Positions 1 to 12,200 of a stretch of 64,000 nucleotides of DNA are shown here, piece after piece (the first letter of the stretch is position 1; each line of letters starts with the position of its first letter). The stretch is from Ziziphus jujuba (Eukaryota; Streptophyta; Magnoliopsida; Rosales; Rhamnaceae): the NCBI RefSeq assembly GCF_031755915.1, contig NC_083388.1, positions 2,673,501-2,737,500 of the forward strand. The letters are read 5' to 3'. Made by a program: the position numbers and the translations under genes. Under the pieces are notes generated by a model that worked only from the letters and a program-made list of their open reading frames with translations, had not been told where the DNA came from and ran no database searches.

Positions 1-960
1 GGAGTGTTGGCAGAGTTAAGCACTGGCCAAATTGTTGTTATGAAGAAGTTTCATACAAACACAAATGATGATGATCATCAGAAGTCTCAATATCTCAAAG
101 CATTTACCAGTGACATTCATGCACTAACACAAATACGCCATCTTAACATCGTGAAGCTGTATGGGTTCTGTTCACATTGAAGGCACTTGCTTTTGGTTTA
201 CGAGTTCATAAGAGGTGGAAGCTTGCGAAATGTACTCATGAACAACGATGAAGAAGTGAAAGCTTTTGGTTGGAACAAAAGGGTAAATGTTGTGAAATGT
301 GTGGCAAATGCATTGTCTTATATGCACCATGACTGCTCACCGCCCATAATCCATCGAGATATATCAAGCCAAAATATTCTGCTGAATGCAGAACATGAGG
401 AAGCTCGTGTTTCTGATTTTGGGACAGCTAGACTTCTCAAACCTCACTCATCCAACTGGACTTCGTTTGCCGGAACTTTTGGATATGCTGCTCCAGCTCA
501 ATACATATTGCATATTCCAACTATTGTATATTCCTTGTCCCTTTAAATTATGTCATTAATCCAGTACTGAACGAAGATCCATGCAGAGCTTGCTTACACA
601 ATGGAAGTGAATGAGAAATGTGATATGTATAGCTTCGGCGTGGTGATGTTGCAAACACTTAAGGGGAAGCATCCAGGAGACCTCTTTTCATCTCTCTCAT
701 TGTCATTGTCCTCACCATCATACGCAACACCAGCTTATGATCAAGTAGCAATAATTGATCTTTGGACCAGCACTTAGCTCCTCCCACGAATGACGAAGCT
801 GGGAAAGTGCTTTCTGTTATCAAGGTAGCATTTGCATGCTTGCTTAACACTTCACAATCTCGTCCAACAATGAACCAGGTTTCTCAGGAGCTCTCAACTC
901 AGACCCATCATTTGTCAAAGCCATTGTCTTTGGTTTCCTTAGGAGAGCTGTTGTCTCAGT
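1..960 (+). pseudogene. LRR receptor kinase pseudogene, kinase-domain 3' part (duplication copy A)
   Basis: The window opens inside a MIK2-like receptor kinase. Reading from just after the glycine loop, it has the ATP-binding lysine region, the HRD catalytic loop (about 352-363), DFG (about 416-424), an intron (about 497-586), and the second exon with kinase subdomains IX-XI. Compared with the intact gene at 9202 and the copy at 50057, it is dead. About 5 bases are missing after the glycine loop near position 8, an arginine codon CGA has become TGA at 178-180, and the intron donor GT has become CT at 497-498. One base is lost near 763, shifting frame before a TAG, and two are lost near the C terminus. 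No transmembrane or LRR part lies in the window. Pseudogene status is certain; the parent family is assigned by kinase similarity and by its paralogues here. Confidence 0.9.
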
Positions 961-1836
961 GATTCTATTTCCTGAACACATATGCATGTTTATCTCTATG
1001 CATTTCGTTTTGATTTTTTTTTTTTTTTTTTTTTCTTGTTGAAGACTTGAATGTGAATGTGTTGCTGGTTTCCTTTATGTTTTACTTTTGGGATAATATT
1101 TCCTTATGATACATGTATTATGTAAACAGGAGAGAGTTTATCCTTATGTGAGTTTAAGGTGTGGAAGAAATAAATTGATCTCTTTTAGCTGCTCATCCAA
1201 TTTAATCTAGCAAGTGCCCCACCCCTTCTCTACGCTCCGATTTTTTTGTTTTTTTTATTATTTATATTTATCTATCTACTCTTTTGACCTTAGACATCTA
1301 TGAACATGCCTCCCTTAACCTTCCTTCCTTCCATCTCCTACAGCCATTTACCATTCCTTCCGTTTACTGCTGCTTCCTTCTGTCTCCCAAACTAATACGT
1401 ATTTTTGGGTTTTGAATTATTCATTTTCTTTTACGTTCGTGTTTTGTTTTATTCATATATATAAATATATATATATATATAGATATATATATTTTTTAAA
1501 ACTTATTTGTATATATTTCTATTCGTATTTATTATGTGATGATAACTATTTAATATAATTATAGTATTTATCTATATAATATTTCAACAATTTAATAACT
1601 GTTCAATCAAGGTTCTTAATATAACAGAAGTGTAATTATTTAATAACAAAAATATTTATTTTATAAAAAAATATTTATAACATAATTCTTATATCAATTT
1701 TGTATTAATGTCAAGAAACTAATCTGTATATTTTGTTTTAATTACACATTTTTGCTGTTAAAAAATTTCCCCTACTTTTCAATTTCTTTAATTGTTTAAA
1801 TGCTAAAATAACCATTTTTTTTTTTTGGACTCAAGG

Positions 1837-1871
<35 letters not shown>

Positions 1872-3284
1872 TTGCAATCAATTTCTTGAGTAATAAAGTG
1901 TTAAAATGATATTTTTCTTGAAAAGAAATTGGAGGGAAAAAAAAAAGATTTAATCCTTATTTTTAGTGAATATTCTAATTAGTTAGACTAAACATAGTAA
2001 AACAAATGTTGAATTTTTTTATTTTTTTTATGTTCATACTTCTCACCATGGATTAAACACAGAATGATAATATGCATAATGGCTCTTGGAAAAATATATC
2101 TAGGTTGGTCACTTATCCTAGGCCTACATTACATCCCATGTATAGTGAAGATTAGTATTCTAGAGAGCAAAGTTTTGTTCCCAATTGCCATTGCAGCCCA
2201 AACAACTCTAAAATGGGGGTGTGCGTGTGGAAATTAAACAAGAAATTATCAACAGAAGAAACAGTTCTACAAACTGATCATAATCCACATTTTGCTAGCC
2301 ATATCATTGGTGATATCTTTGTATCAAAAAAAAAAAAAAAAGGGAGAAATCTACCCTACTAAAGGTTAAAATGTAAATTTCATAGATATGTGTGAATACT
2401 TGTTGACTTACCATATCCCCACAAGAAAGAAATCCTATCTTCTAAAGTGTGAAACATAAAAACATAGTACTGAAGAGGTTTTTATATTTATTTTTAATTA
2501 GTTTTGGCATATGTTGAGGATTTGGTAGTCCAAAAGTCCTCCACGATGCCACATGACTCCGGGTCATACCTCACACATTGGAAATAGTGCATAAGTACTG
2601 TCCCACGGTTCAATGCAGTGAGGACGATTGCGTGACGTATTGGCCAAGAATAAGTAGGCTCGGCTTAAACCATGGGCCACCTAGGCCTACGCCTAGCGCC
2701 CTTACTGATACGAAAGGCCCATAAAAAAAAAAAAGTTGTATTAAAAATTGTTATATTATTATGTTTTTTTTATTTTTGATAATTAGCAACATTGCCACTA
2801 TGCTATGGACAGAAATTGGACAGGATATATCAGAAAGCATACCACGTGCTAGTTCGACTCAGACCTCGATTGCAAAAATTATTTAATAAATATGTTTATT
2901 ATATTATTGTTTTATATACTTTCCTCTTTATTTAATAAATAAATATAGAATAAATTTCTTTTTTAAAAATATGTAGATTGACTTTTTTTTCAAATCTACA
3001 TTAATTGCAATTTATTATTTATATATACATATAATTTTTATTTTAAAAAATAGCACCAATTATCTATTCATTATGTATATATAATTGATTTCTTTTAGTT
3101 TCTCATCCAATCTTAATCTACCACGTACATCAACTAAATTCCTGTCAAAGTTTTCTTGTTCAAATTGAAAATTAAAAGAAATGGGTACGAAACGTGTAGA
3201 CAAGAAACAGCAAACTGCTGAGGTCTTAATGAATGTTTTTCAATTAATATACATACAGATGCCTCCAATATATTGGAAATGAAG
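1..3284 (+). repeat. Segmental duplication, copy A
   Basis: This stretch is a close copy of 50209-52621 joined to 62616-64000. The match covers the kinase 3' half, intron, 3' flank, the (TA)n tract near 1845, the block at 2040-2330, the unusual block at 2510-2720, and the text up to about 3284. It extends to the window edges on both sides, so its true limits are unknown. Copy A lacks the 490-bp solo LTR and the CACTA element of copy B, and so shows both pre-insertion sites. Confidence 0.93.
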
Positions 3285-3526
3285 AAAACTGTTCACCAAT
3301 CCACTTGCAATTGGTACCTATTTAGACATTGAATGAGTAAATTACAATGTTGCCATCCCTTTCTCGCACAAAATGCAATCTTAAATGCTCAAACCATTGC
3401 TTAGAGTTGGATCATATGGTTCTAATATTTTAAATATAAATCAATATCACCTACAAAGATTCCACTCGAAATCCTAAATTTTCAGCTTAAAGTCAAATGG
3501 GATGGTTCAAATTTATAAATTCTAAG
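961..3526. other. 3' flank of copy A, no gene
   Basis: No coding region is supported. The stretch holds a poly-T tract (about 1014-1034), a candidate AATAAA in a block conserved downstream of every kinase paralogue here (about 1167-1172), and (TA)n tracts near 1455-1490 and 1842-1868. A non-coding module at about 2110-2315 recurs at 3527, 19725 and 62820. The unique-looking, more GC-rich block at 2510-2720 is repeated at 63190-63420; I do not recognise it. Confidence 0.7.
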
Positions 3527-3745
3527 CCTGCATTACATCCCACGCATAGTGAAGATTAGTATACTAGTGAGCAAATTTTTGTTCCCATATTCCCATTGCA
3601 TCACAAACAACTCTAAAATGGGGGTGTGGGTGTGGAAATTAAACAGGAAGAAATCCATAAAGAAATTGAAGAATATGGTCCAATCGAAGGAACACTTCTC
3701 CAAACTGAGCATGATCCACATTTTTGCTAGCCTTATCATTTTGTA
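3527..3745 (+). repeat. Second copy of the kinase 3'-flank module
   Basis: Matches 2118-2310 and 62820-63030 (shared core AACTCTAAAATGGGGGTGTG, then the text TTTTGCTAGCC). Here the module precedes a kinase fragment on the opposite strand, so duplication was accompanied by inversion. Overlapping open frames on both strands are artefacts of this repeat. Confidence 0.75.
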
Positions 3746-3914
3746 AAATCAACTTCGCAATGTTTTTATTAGAAAAATTTTCTTTCTACCTATAATAAGA
3801 AAAATATTTAACTTTCAAATAAAAAAATTTATAATAATAAATTAAAATATTAGAGAGATAAATATAATACTGTTGTTAAAAAAAAATACTATTGGTCTAT
3901 GTGTTTGGCCATTT

Positions 3915-4382
3915 AGTGAAGATGATAAGGACAATGACGATGGATGAGATGAAATGAGATCTCCTGAATGCCTCCCCATCAGTATCTCCAACATCACCAC
4001 TCCAAAGCTTTACATATCACATTTCTTATTCACTTCCATCGTGTAAGCAAGTTCTGTAGAGATCATCATTCACTGAAATAACAACACAATTTAAAGACTT
4101 AGTTAATATATAAGTATAGGAAAATGTAATATATATTTTCCTGAAGCAGCATATACAAATGTTCCAGCGAATGAAGTCCAATTGGATGAGTCCGGTTTGC
4201 GAAGTCTGGCTGTTCCAAAATCAGAAACATAAGCTTGACCATGTTTTGCATTTAGCTGAATATTTTGGATTGATATATCTCTATGGATAATAGACGGTGA
4301 AGAGTCATGGTGCATATAGGATACTGCATTGGCCACACCTTTTACAACTTTTACCTTTTTGCTCCAACCAAAAGCTTTTGCA
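3915..4382 (-). pseudogene. Receptor kinase fragment, antisense
   Basis: Read on the minus strand this matches the kinase C-lobe of the MIK2-like paralogues. It contains the catalytic loop with HRD, the DFG-TAR segment, the end of exon 1, an intron, and the beginning of exon 2 (LAYTMEVNEKC-like). It stops in subdomain IX-X and has no glycine loop, no transmembrane segment and no LRRs. A stop replaces a residue in exon 2 and the APE motif is degraded at the exon 1 end. It is a displaced, inverted piece of the same cluster. Confidence 0.85.
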
Positions 4383-5034
4383 AACTTGACCGATTTATAG
4401 GGAGCACAATCTAAATAAAAATATATATATATATTAAATATTTTAAAAGAAAAGAAAAAAAATGGAGGGGCAATGGACGCTACCTTGGTCCGTGCTTGCC
4501 TAGGCCAATATTTGTCAAACTAACAATATGTGGATGGATAAATTCTTATTTTTTTTCTTTTGCTTTTGAATTTTTATTTATTTATTTATTTATTTATTTA
4601 TTTTGGGGTGGAATGCCGGTCCCAAACGCCTGCTGTTAGCCCGCCAGGAGGCATTTTCATTCAGCTGGGGAAGGTGTCCCGTAAGACTTTCTTAATTGTT
4701 AATACCACTATGCAGGAACCTAAATCCCAATGCAAGCTAGAGTACGTTTCTGATGGTTGTAGCAAATCCTTATAGCTGATGTGGCAATCCCTGGTTGGCA
4801 AAACACCATAATAACAATAGGAAGCATTTTGTTTTGTTTATGCTGCCAAAAATTAACCAGTTGCATGTGAAAGCCCACGAGGCCACGAAGAATTGTGATT
4901 GGAACAGCACTACTTGTTGGATTGATGTATCATGTTACCGCTCATGTCATGACCTCGACGTTTGGGAAAGAAAATTGACATGGACGCACAAGCACACCAT
5001 CAACAACTAGGCTACTGGAAGAGTCGAATTACCC

Positions 5035-5065
<31 letters not shown>

Positions 5066-5176
5066 AGAGAGGGGGGGGGGGGAACAGTTAACTTAGTATC
5101 AAAATATTTTAGCCAAGATTTCCACCAAAAAATAAAAAAAAAATGCTTCAGTCAAGAGAAATTAAAGTTGGAAAGC

Positions 5177-5221
<45 letters not shown>

Positions 5222-5619
5222 ATATGGACACGTAGCTTAATTTAAAATTTTAAAATTTAATAATTTTTAATTAATTTGAAAAAATTATAATTAAAAAGTT
5301 CTAAAATTATATGGAGTACACACACATACACACATAAAATCATCTGGGATTTAACTATTTTATTTTTAAATTTTTTTAGAAGGATCTAATCTTAAAGCAA
5401 AGTGTTATAAACTATTAACAAAAACACAAAATTAGTCATTTTATCCCAAACTAAATTAAGCCTAATATACAAATCTTATAATATAATTCAGGAACAAGAA
5501 CACTTTTAACTCTTTAATTAGTAGAAAATCTAAAAGAACAACAACCATTACTATTTCTAATTAGATCCTAGCTTTATATTTCTAAAATTGTTTTTCATAC
5601 ACCCATTAGGATTGAGTTG
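4383..5619. other. AT-rich intergenic DNA
   Basis: No gene supported. Contains a TTTA microsatellite (about 4573-4602), a poly-A tract followed by a 12-base G run (about 5035-5082), and a (TA)n/(TG)n tract (about 5181-5222). Two small open frames (4560-4775, 4795-5010) have no recognisable domain. The text near 4775-4850 loosely resembles 14875-14930, suggesting a degraded dispersed repeat. Confidence 0.6.
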
Positions 5620-5829
5620 TTTATGGCTATTTTTTATTATACTCCATGTAGTATTATAATTATTTTAATACTATGTATAATACCATAAAATTTGAATTCA
5701 CATATTTACTCTATGCAACTTAAGGAATGATAAAAAAAAATAAAAAAATAAAAACAAATTAACACATCGACAAAAAAATAAAATAAAATTGTGCAATTGA
5801 AAATACCAATGTTTTGTCGATAACCACGA

Positions 5830-6183
5830 TAATATTAGGACCCATTCAAGATTCTTCACCGGAACCCTAGACAAGCTTTTATTCCAGAAAAACTCTACTG
5901 AATCCTCCAATGGAAAATCTAGCAGCATCTTCCCTAAAGGTCGGATTTGCCATAAAATTTTCTGCACAAAAAAATACACTTCTATAGACACCACGTTATT
6001 CCTCCTACCTTACTACAATTTGACTCAACAAATTCCAGCACTTCAAATAACAACACGGAATAAGTGAAATATTAATTAAATAAATCCAGTATAGTATACA
6101 GAGTATCGTATTATCTACTGATACCAACTGTCAGGGTTTGTCTAGGGTTTTCGTGAGGAATTTTAGATGTGTCCTGACAATAA
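5830..6183. repeat. Diverged LTR-end fragments in inverted orientation
   Basis: About 5835-6120 aligns with the first 250-300 bp of the solo LTR at 45614 (shared text around ATTCC, GGAACCCTAGACAAG, TTATTCCTCC, CAGCACTTCA). About 6130-6183 aligns with the same LTR start on the opposite strand, so the block is bounded by imperfect inverted repeats of about 45 bp. It is either two LTR remnants or a small inverted-repeat element derived from them. Confidence 0.55.
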
Positions 6184-6807
6184 CTTCTATTTGAAAAAGT
6201 AACATATTTACTGGAAAAATTACCAAAGACATCTACGATATTTCCAATATATGTTTTGGGAATGGTATTACAATTATTTTTATATTATGTATGATATCAT
6301 AGAATTTATACTTATACTTTTATTTAATGCAACTTAAGGAATGATTACAAATAAAAGAAAAAAAACAAATTAAACCATTAAAAAAATTGTGCAACTAAAA
6401 TTATCAACGCTATGTTACTAATTATGATAGCTTTTGTTGGTAATTTTTCCATAAACTAACATATTTGATGGAAAAATAACCGATGGTATATATTGATATT
6501 CATGATATGCGTATCGATAATTTTTTTATATTACTTTTTTTTAGTAATACTGCACATGGTATTATAATTATTTTTATATTATATGATACTGTAGAATTTG
6601 TACTAATACATTGAATCACAATGTAAGAAATAGATAAAAATAATATAAGAAAATGCAAAAAAAGTATATATCCATATGTGTGTGTATATATATATATATA
6701 TAAATTAACCCTTTTTAAACAAATAATTCTACAGCCAAAATTACCAATATCCTATCAATAATCACGATAGTGTCCGTTGGTAATTTTTTTCAGAAAGTAA
6801 TTATGAA

Positions 6808-6850
6808 GTCCCACATCGGTTGAAAAGGGAAATGAAGCATGGCGTATAAG
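6808..6850 (+). promoter_or_regulatory. snRNA-type promoter motifs: USE plus TATA
   Basis: GTCCCACATCG at 6808-6818 is an exact match to the plant snRNA upstream sequence element RTCCCACATCG. TATAAG follows at 6845-6850, 26 bases after the USE. That is nearer the shorter spacing of RNA polymerase III snRNA promoters than the longer spacing of polymerase II types. No snRNA body is recognised downstream. The surrounding 6800-6975 text resembles a common dispersed plant repeat that carries these motifs. Confidence 0.45.
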
Positions 6851-7300
6851 CATATGCATACTTTTCCCTTGCGGACGCATTTTAAACCCATGAGGGCTGA
6901 GTTGTAAGAGGATTCTTCAATGCTAAAGTGAACAATATTCACATGCGGGTGGACTGGATTGTTATAGTAACATATTTTTTGATAACATACCGATGGCACC
7001 TATTAGTGTAATTGATAGGCTTTCAATAATTTCTTCGCTAATTTGTGCATGCGATAAAGTTTTTCTTTATTTTTTATTTTTTATTATACTCCATGTGATA
7101 TCACAATTATTTATGTTATGTAAATATAATAGAAGTTGTATTGAAGAAAAAAGAAAATAAAATTAGAAGAAAAAAATAAATTAACCCATTAACAAAAAAT
7201 AAAATAAAATTGTATAACTCAAATTAGCAATGATATACTGGTGATCACAATAATAACCATTGATAATATTCTTGGGAGTTGAACATAATGGAAAATAACG

Positions 7301-7812
7301 AATTTTCTCCTGTATATCAATAAACATCACGTCTTACTAATTTCATTTAAACCCAATTATCAATTGTATCATTGTCTGATCTATTAAACTCAAAATACCC
7401 ATTAACCATTCTAATAACCAAATAATTATCATTGTATAACCAACACCAATCCTAATATAACAAACAAAGTTCTCTAATTAAAATTACACTAAAAAATAAC
7501 ACATAGAAAATAAAATTTGTAAAACTGGATTATGGTAAGTTTACTAAGATATTGCTTAAGGAATGATTGTGATTTCTCTGTGTTGGAGATTTTATAAGAG
7601 AATTTCAATGCCTCAAATTCAAGTTCTGGACCTTTATTAATGAACTCTTCTGCAACTTTCTATATATCTACCACAAATTAATATCATAGTTTGGTAATAC
7701 TGAAGTTGATGAGCTCCAATAGGTTGTTTTTTTGTTTGTTTGTTTGTCTCTTTTTTTTTATTTTTTTTATTTTTCCCTCTATTCTAGAGTGAGTGAATAA
7801 CAGATATCTATG

Positions 7813-7843
<31 letters not shown>

Positions 7844-9049
7844 TCTCTTCTAGAGTGAGTAAATAATAAAGATGGTTTTTTCTTATTGTATTGAATAACA
7901 AAGATTTTGGTTCGGTGAAAGGAAGGTTGCAAGTTAGAGTAAAGTAGTAAAGAGAGAGAGAGAGAGAGAGAGAAATTGAATGTGGAATGTGATGGATGGA
8001 TTATTAATAAGAGAGAGAAATTGAATGTGGAATGTGATGGATGGATTATTAATAAGAGAGAGAAATTGAATGTGGTGAATGGGCTAAGGATATAGTAGAA
8101 ATAATAAAAAAATATGGATAGATAAAAAAAAATTAAAAAGGAAGGAGCAAATATTATTAGTCTCTTATTTTAATAGGTATTTATGCCAAATTCCCCAAAT
8201 TAAAATATTGAAGAGGAAAGTGAAACGAAAAATATAATTTTATGATCGGAGTTTTATATAGTTGGGCCAAAATGAGTAAATGGGCTTTGAAACTTTGAAG
8301 GATGGTTTTAATTTGAATTTGACTCGGAGTTCTTTAGAGAACAACAAGAAAAATTTCTTATGCAGTATGCAGGAAGAATTTCATTATATCATAAGTAGTA
8401 GCTCTATCTTTTTCTCATGGGCATTGTGCCTCTTTTCAATGTCTTATTGGGTTTTGATTCTTTGTTTTGGGTTCACTAAACAAGGAAGAGACTCTTTCTC
8501 CACGCAGACAGAAAAAAAAAATTCAAAGATATTAGAAAGAGTAGAGTCAAATCAAATAAAAAAATATCAATAGTTTGGGAACAAAAATTGCAGACATACA
8601 AAAACAAACAAAATAAAATACAAAAAAAAATTGGGGAAAGAACAAGAAAAAAAATCCAAAGCAAGATTGCGTGCTTCTACGATAATCATTAAATATAATG
8701 ACAAAAATCAATAAAAAACTGTCCATCATTCCCCACAAATTTTGAGGACGAAGGAAGAATCAATAGGAAAAGAAAGAAAAATAAAATAAAACATATATTT
8801 GCCGGCGTAACCTAGTTGAACTTGCAGAAGGATTCTAGAGTTGTTTTTTTTAATGGCAAAAAGTCACTATCCAAATGGAAGTAGAAAGGAAGAATCCGTA
8901 GGCAAGAAAAGGCTTAAAGTTCCATACAAAAGTTAGTAGATAAAAGGATATTGTTAAAAAGACATTCATAACCCTCAATTTTTTCTAAATTTTTAAAGGA
9001 AATGCCTAAATATAGGGAAATAAAATGATCTCTAATGGATATTTATGAA
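7301..9049. other. AT-rich intergenic DNA upstream of the intact kinase gene
   Basis: No gene supported. Holds (TA)n at about 7812-7837, (GA)n at 7950-7973, and the 45-bp tandem repeat listed separately. The open frame at 8280-8573 has no recognisable domain and overlaps antisense frames of equal length; I do not call it. Confidence 0.6.
7966..8081. repeat. 45-bp tandem repeat, about 2.5 copies
   Basis: The phrase GAGAGAAATTGAATGTGG starts a unit that recurs at exactly 45-bp spacing (TTGAATG at 7976, 8021 and 8066). The first two copies are identical and the third is truncated. Probably replication slippage seeded by the adjacent GA tract. Confidence 0.9.
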
Positions 9050-9057
9050 TATAAAAA
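9050..9057 (+). promoter_or_regulatory. Candidate TATA box of the intact kinase gene
   Basis: TATAAAAA lies 152 bp upstream of the first ATG of the 9202 gene, a plausible distance for a plant promoter with a 5' leader of about 120 bases. Support is positional only; the region is AT-rich, so chance matches are likely. Confidence 0.3.
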
Positions 9058-9201
9058 CTGAAAGCAAAGAAGGTAAAACACGGAGGAGATGGTACGTTTT
9101 AGAACTATTATGAATATTCAAATATGACCAAATTCTGTGGCTGTTCTTATTTATATTACAGACTAAGGAAAAGACATACCTACAGCGCGCCTTAACTCAT
9201 T

Positions 9202-12200
9202 ATGAACAACATGGTTTCCTTGTTTGCATATTCAATGTTGTCCATTAACAAACAGGTTTTATTCTTGTCAGTCTTCTATATGTTTTTTCTACAATACCTT
9301 TCTAGTTCAGCTTTCTTCCAAACTACACCGTTTGTTGTTACAGCAGCAAACAATGAGGAAGCAGCAGCTCTAATAAATTGGAAGCTCAGCCTTGAAAACC
9401 AAAGCCAACACCTTTTGTCTTCATGGGTTAGAGGCAGCGGCCATTGCAATTGGGTTGGAGTTGCTTGCGACGAGTCGAAAAGCATCATCCATTTGAACCT
9501 TTCAAGCTTTGGTTTAAACGGTACGCTACGAAATCTCAGCTTCTCATCCTTTGCAAGCCTCAATATTATTGATCTTCAAAAAAACAACTTTCATGGAGAA
9601 ATTCCCAGTAGCCTATACCATCTAACCAAACTCGCTCATCTTGACTTGGAAAACAATCATCTCTCTGGTTTCCTTTCCCCTGCTGTTGGAAATCTTTCTC
9701 GTCTATCGTCTATTTGTCTCTCTGGGAATCAGTTCACCGGAACGATTCCAAAAGAGATTGGCTTATTGACAAATCTTCAAACACTTATGTTTGGCTCTAA
9801 TGGTTTTAATGGCTTTATCCCTAAAGAAATTGGACACATGAAATCTTTGAGAAACCTTTATATAGATACTAACGACCTCACAGGTTCAATTCCTACCTCG
9901 TTTGGAAACTTGACCAATTTATTTGAGTTGTACCTTTTTAAAACTAACATTTTTGGACATACTCCAAGAGAAATTGGAAAACTGAGAATGTTAAACGACC
10001 TTTTTCTTTTTGGCAACCAACTCTCTGGAAGTATTCCTGTAGAAATTGGGAATATGAGCAACCTAAGAAAGCTTGACCTTAGTGACAATAATCTTTTTGG
10101 TGAACTTCCTGCTTCCATAGGAAACTTGAGCAATATCAACCAAATTTATCTTTCTAAAAACAGCATTTCTGGACATATTCCCCGGGAAATTGGAAACCTG
10201 AGAAATTTATGGAACCTTGAGCTTGCTGACAATACACTTTCTGGTATTATTCCTACAGAAATTGGAAAGTTGAGCATCTTAGAGGTTCTTAACCTTAATA
10301 TCAATAATCTCTCTGGCCCACTTCCTGCTTCCATAGGAAACCTGACTAGCTCAAAGAATCTACAATTGGCTTTAAATAGCTTCACTGGACAATTGCCACA
10401 ACAAATATGTGGTGGAGGATTGCTTGAGAATTTTACTGCCGGTGAAAACCATTTTACAGGCCCAATCCCAACGGGCTTGAAAAATTGCAGCAGCCTTATT
10501 AGACTTAGGCTGGATCAAAACCAACTGACAGGAAATCTTACAGAAGCTTTCGATATTCACCCACACTTGAATTATATTGATCTAAGTGGTAACAAATTCC
10601 ATGGTGAGGTTTCATCAAAGTGGGGGCAGTGCCAGAAGTTAACAAATCTCAACATCTCCAACAACAATCTTTCAGGCTCTATACCACCTTCACTTAGTAA
10701 GGCAACTCAGCTACAGGTTCTTGACCTATCCTTAAATCATCTATCAGGAAGTATTCCAGATGAACTTGGAAGTTTGAAGCTATTGTTCAAACTTATGCTA
10801 CGTGGCAATAAACTATCTGGAGAGATTCCTCATAGAATCGGAATGCTAGCTGATCTAGCCAATTTAGACCTGGCAGAAAACAATCTAAGTGGCTCAATTC
10901 CAAAAGAACTTGGAGGGTGCTCCAAGCTGTTACAGTTGAATTTGGAAAACAATAAATTTGAAGGCAGTGTTCCTTGGGAAATAGCTAATTTGAACTCTCT
11001 TCAAAAGCTTGACCTCAGTTCAAATTTGCTGGTGGGAAAGATACCACCACAGCTTGCAGAAATGCAACGTCTAGAAATTCTGAATCTCTCCCACAATAAT
11101 TTCTCGAGTTCCATTTCGTCTGATTTTGGCGAAATGAAGAGCTTGACAATGGTTGATATGTCCTTCAACCAATTGGAGGGTCCCATTCCTAATTCCAAAG
11201 CCTTCCACAATGCTCCATTTGAAGCATTCAGAAACAACAAAGGCTTATGTGGTAACGTCACTGGTTTGCAGCTTTGCCCAACAAAGACTCAGAATCGTCA
11301 TGGTAAAGAGGGCAAAAAAGTGAGAATATTGATCATATTGATCCCTATTTTCTGCAGCTTATTTCTTCTATCCATTTTTGTAATTCTATACATTCATCAT
11401 AGAAGAAGAAGAGTGACAAAAACAAACACTCCAGATGACATTGAAACACAAAATCAAGATCTGTTTGCAATATGGAGCTACGATGGGAAGATGGTGTATG
11501 AAAACATCATCGAAGCAACGGAGGAATTCAACTCCAAATATTGCATCGGAGGGGGAGGAACAGGGAGTGTTTACAAAGCAGAATTAAGCACTGGTCAAGT
11601 TGTTGCTGTGAAGAAGCTTCATGCAAATACAGATGGTGATGATCACGAGATGTCTCAATATCTCAAAGCTTTTACAAGTGAGATTCAAACATTAACACAA
11701 ATGCGACATCTTAACATAGTCAAGTTATACGGGTTCTGTTCACATCCAAGACACTTTTTTTTGGTTTATGAGTTCATAGAAGGTGGAAACTTGCGAAATG
11801 TTCTAAACAATGAAGAAGAAGTAGAAGCATTTGGTTGGAGCAAAAGGATAATCGTTGTAAAAGGTGTGGCAGATGCATTATCCTACATGCACCATGATTG
11901 TTTGCCCCCTATAATCCATAGAGATATATCAACCAAAAATATTCTGCTGAATACAGAACGTGATCAAGCTTATGTTTCTGATTTTGGGACCGCCAGAATT
12001 CTCAATCCGGATTCATCTAACTGGACTTCGTTTGCTGGAACTTTTGGATATGTTGCTCCAGGTCAGTAATATTTAATCTTATGGAATATTATTTGCATAA
12101 TTCTAATTATTTGTTTCTTTTAAGCAGTGTTACTAATTCAAATATTGTTGATCGAAAATTACAGAACTTGCTTATACAAGGGAAGTGAATGAGAAATGCG

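Larger units (their letters stand above)
5620..7300. repeat. Four degenerate copies of an AT-rich repeat
   Basis: A unit with TTATTATACTCCATGT-like text, then ATGCAACTTAAGGAATGAT, then a phrase like AATTACCAAT...ATCACGATA...GGTAATTTTTCC recurs at about 5635, 6280, 6520 and 7080. Copies are strongly diverged, with spacing of about 240-650 bp because other sequences interrupt them. No coding potential. The words GGTAATTTTTCC and ACCGATGG resemble the arrays flanking the Ulp1 gene at 31976-45401, so this may be an old decayed terminus of a related element. Confidence 0.55.

Noticed and set aside
2640..2720. tRNA-like or other structured RNA in the GC-richer block
   Set aside because: No cloverleaf, A/B box pair or known RNA fold could be supported; the block is only notable as part of the duplication.
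4560..5010. Two 71-residue plus-strand frames as small genes
   Set aside because: One begins in a TTTA microsatellite and neither has a domain, conserved start or splice context.
6808..6850. A functional U-snRNA gene
   Set aside because: Promoter motifs are present but no snRNA body (Sm site, conserved stems) can be seen downstream.
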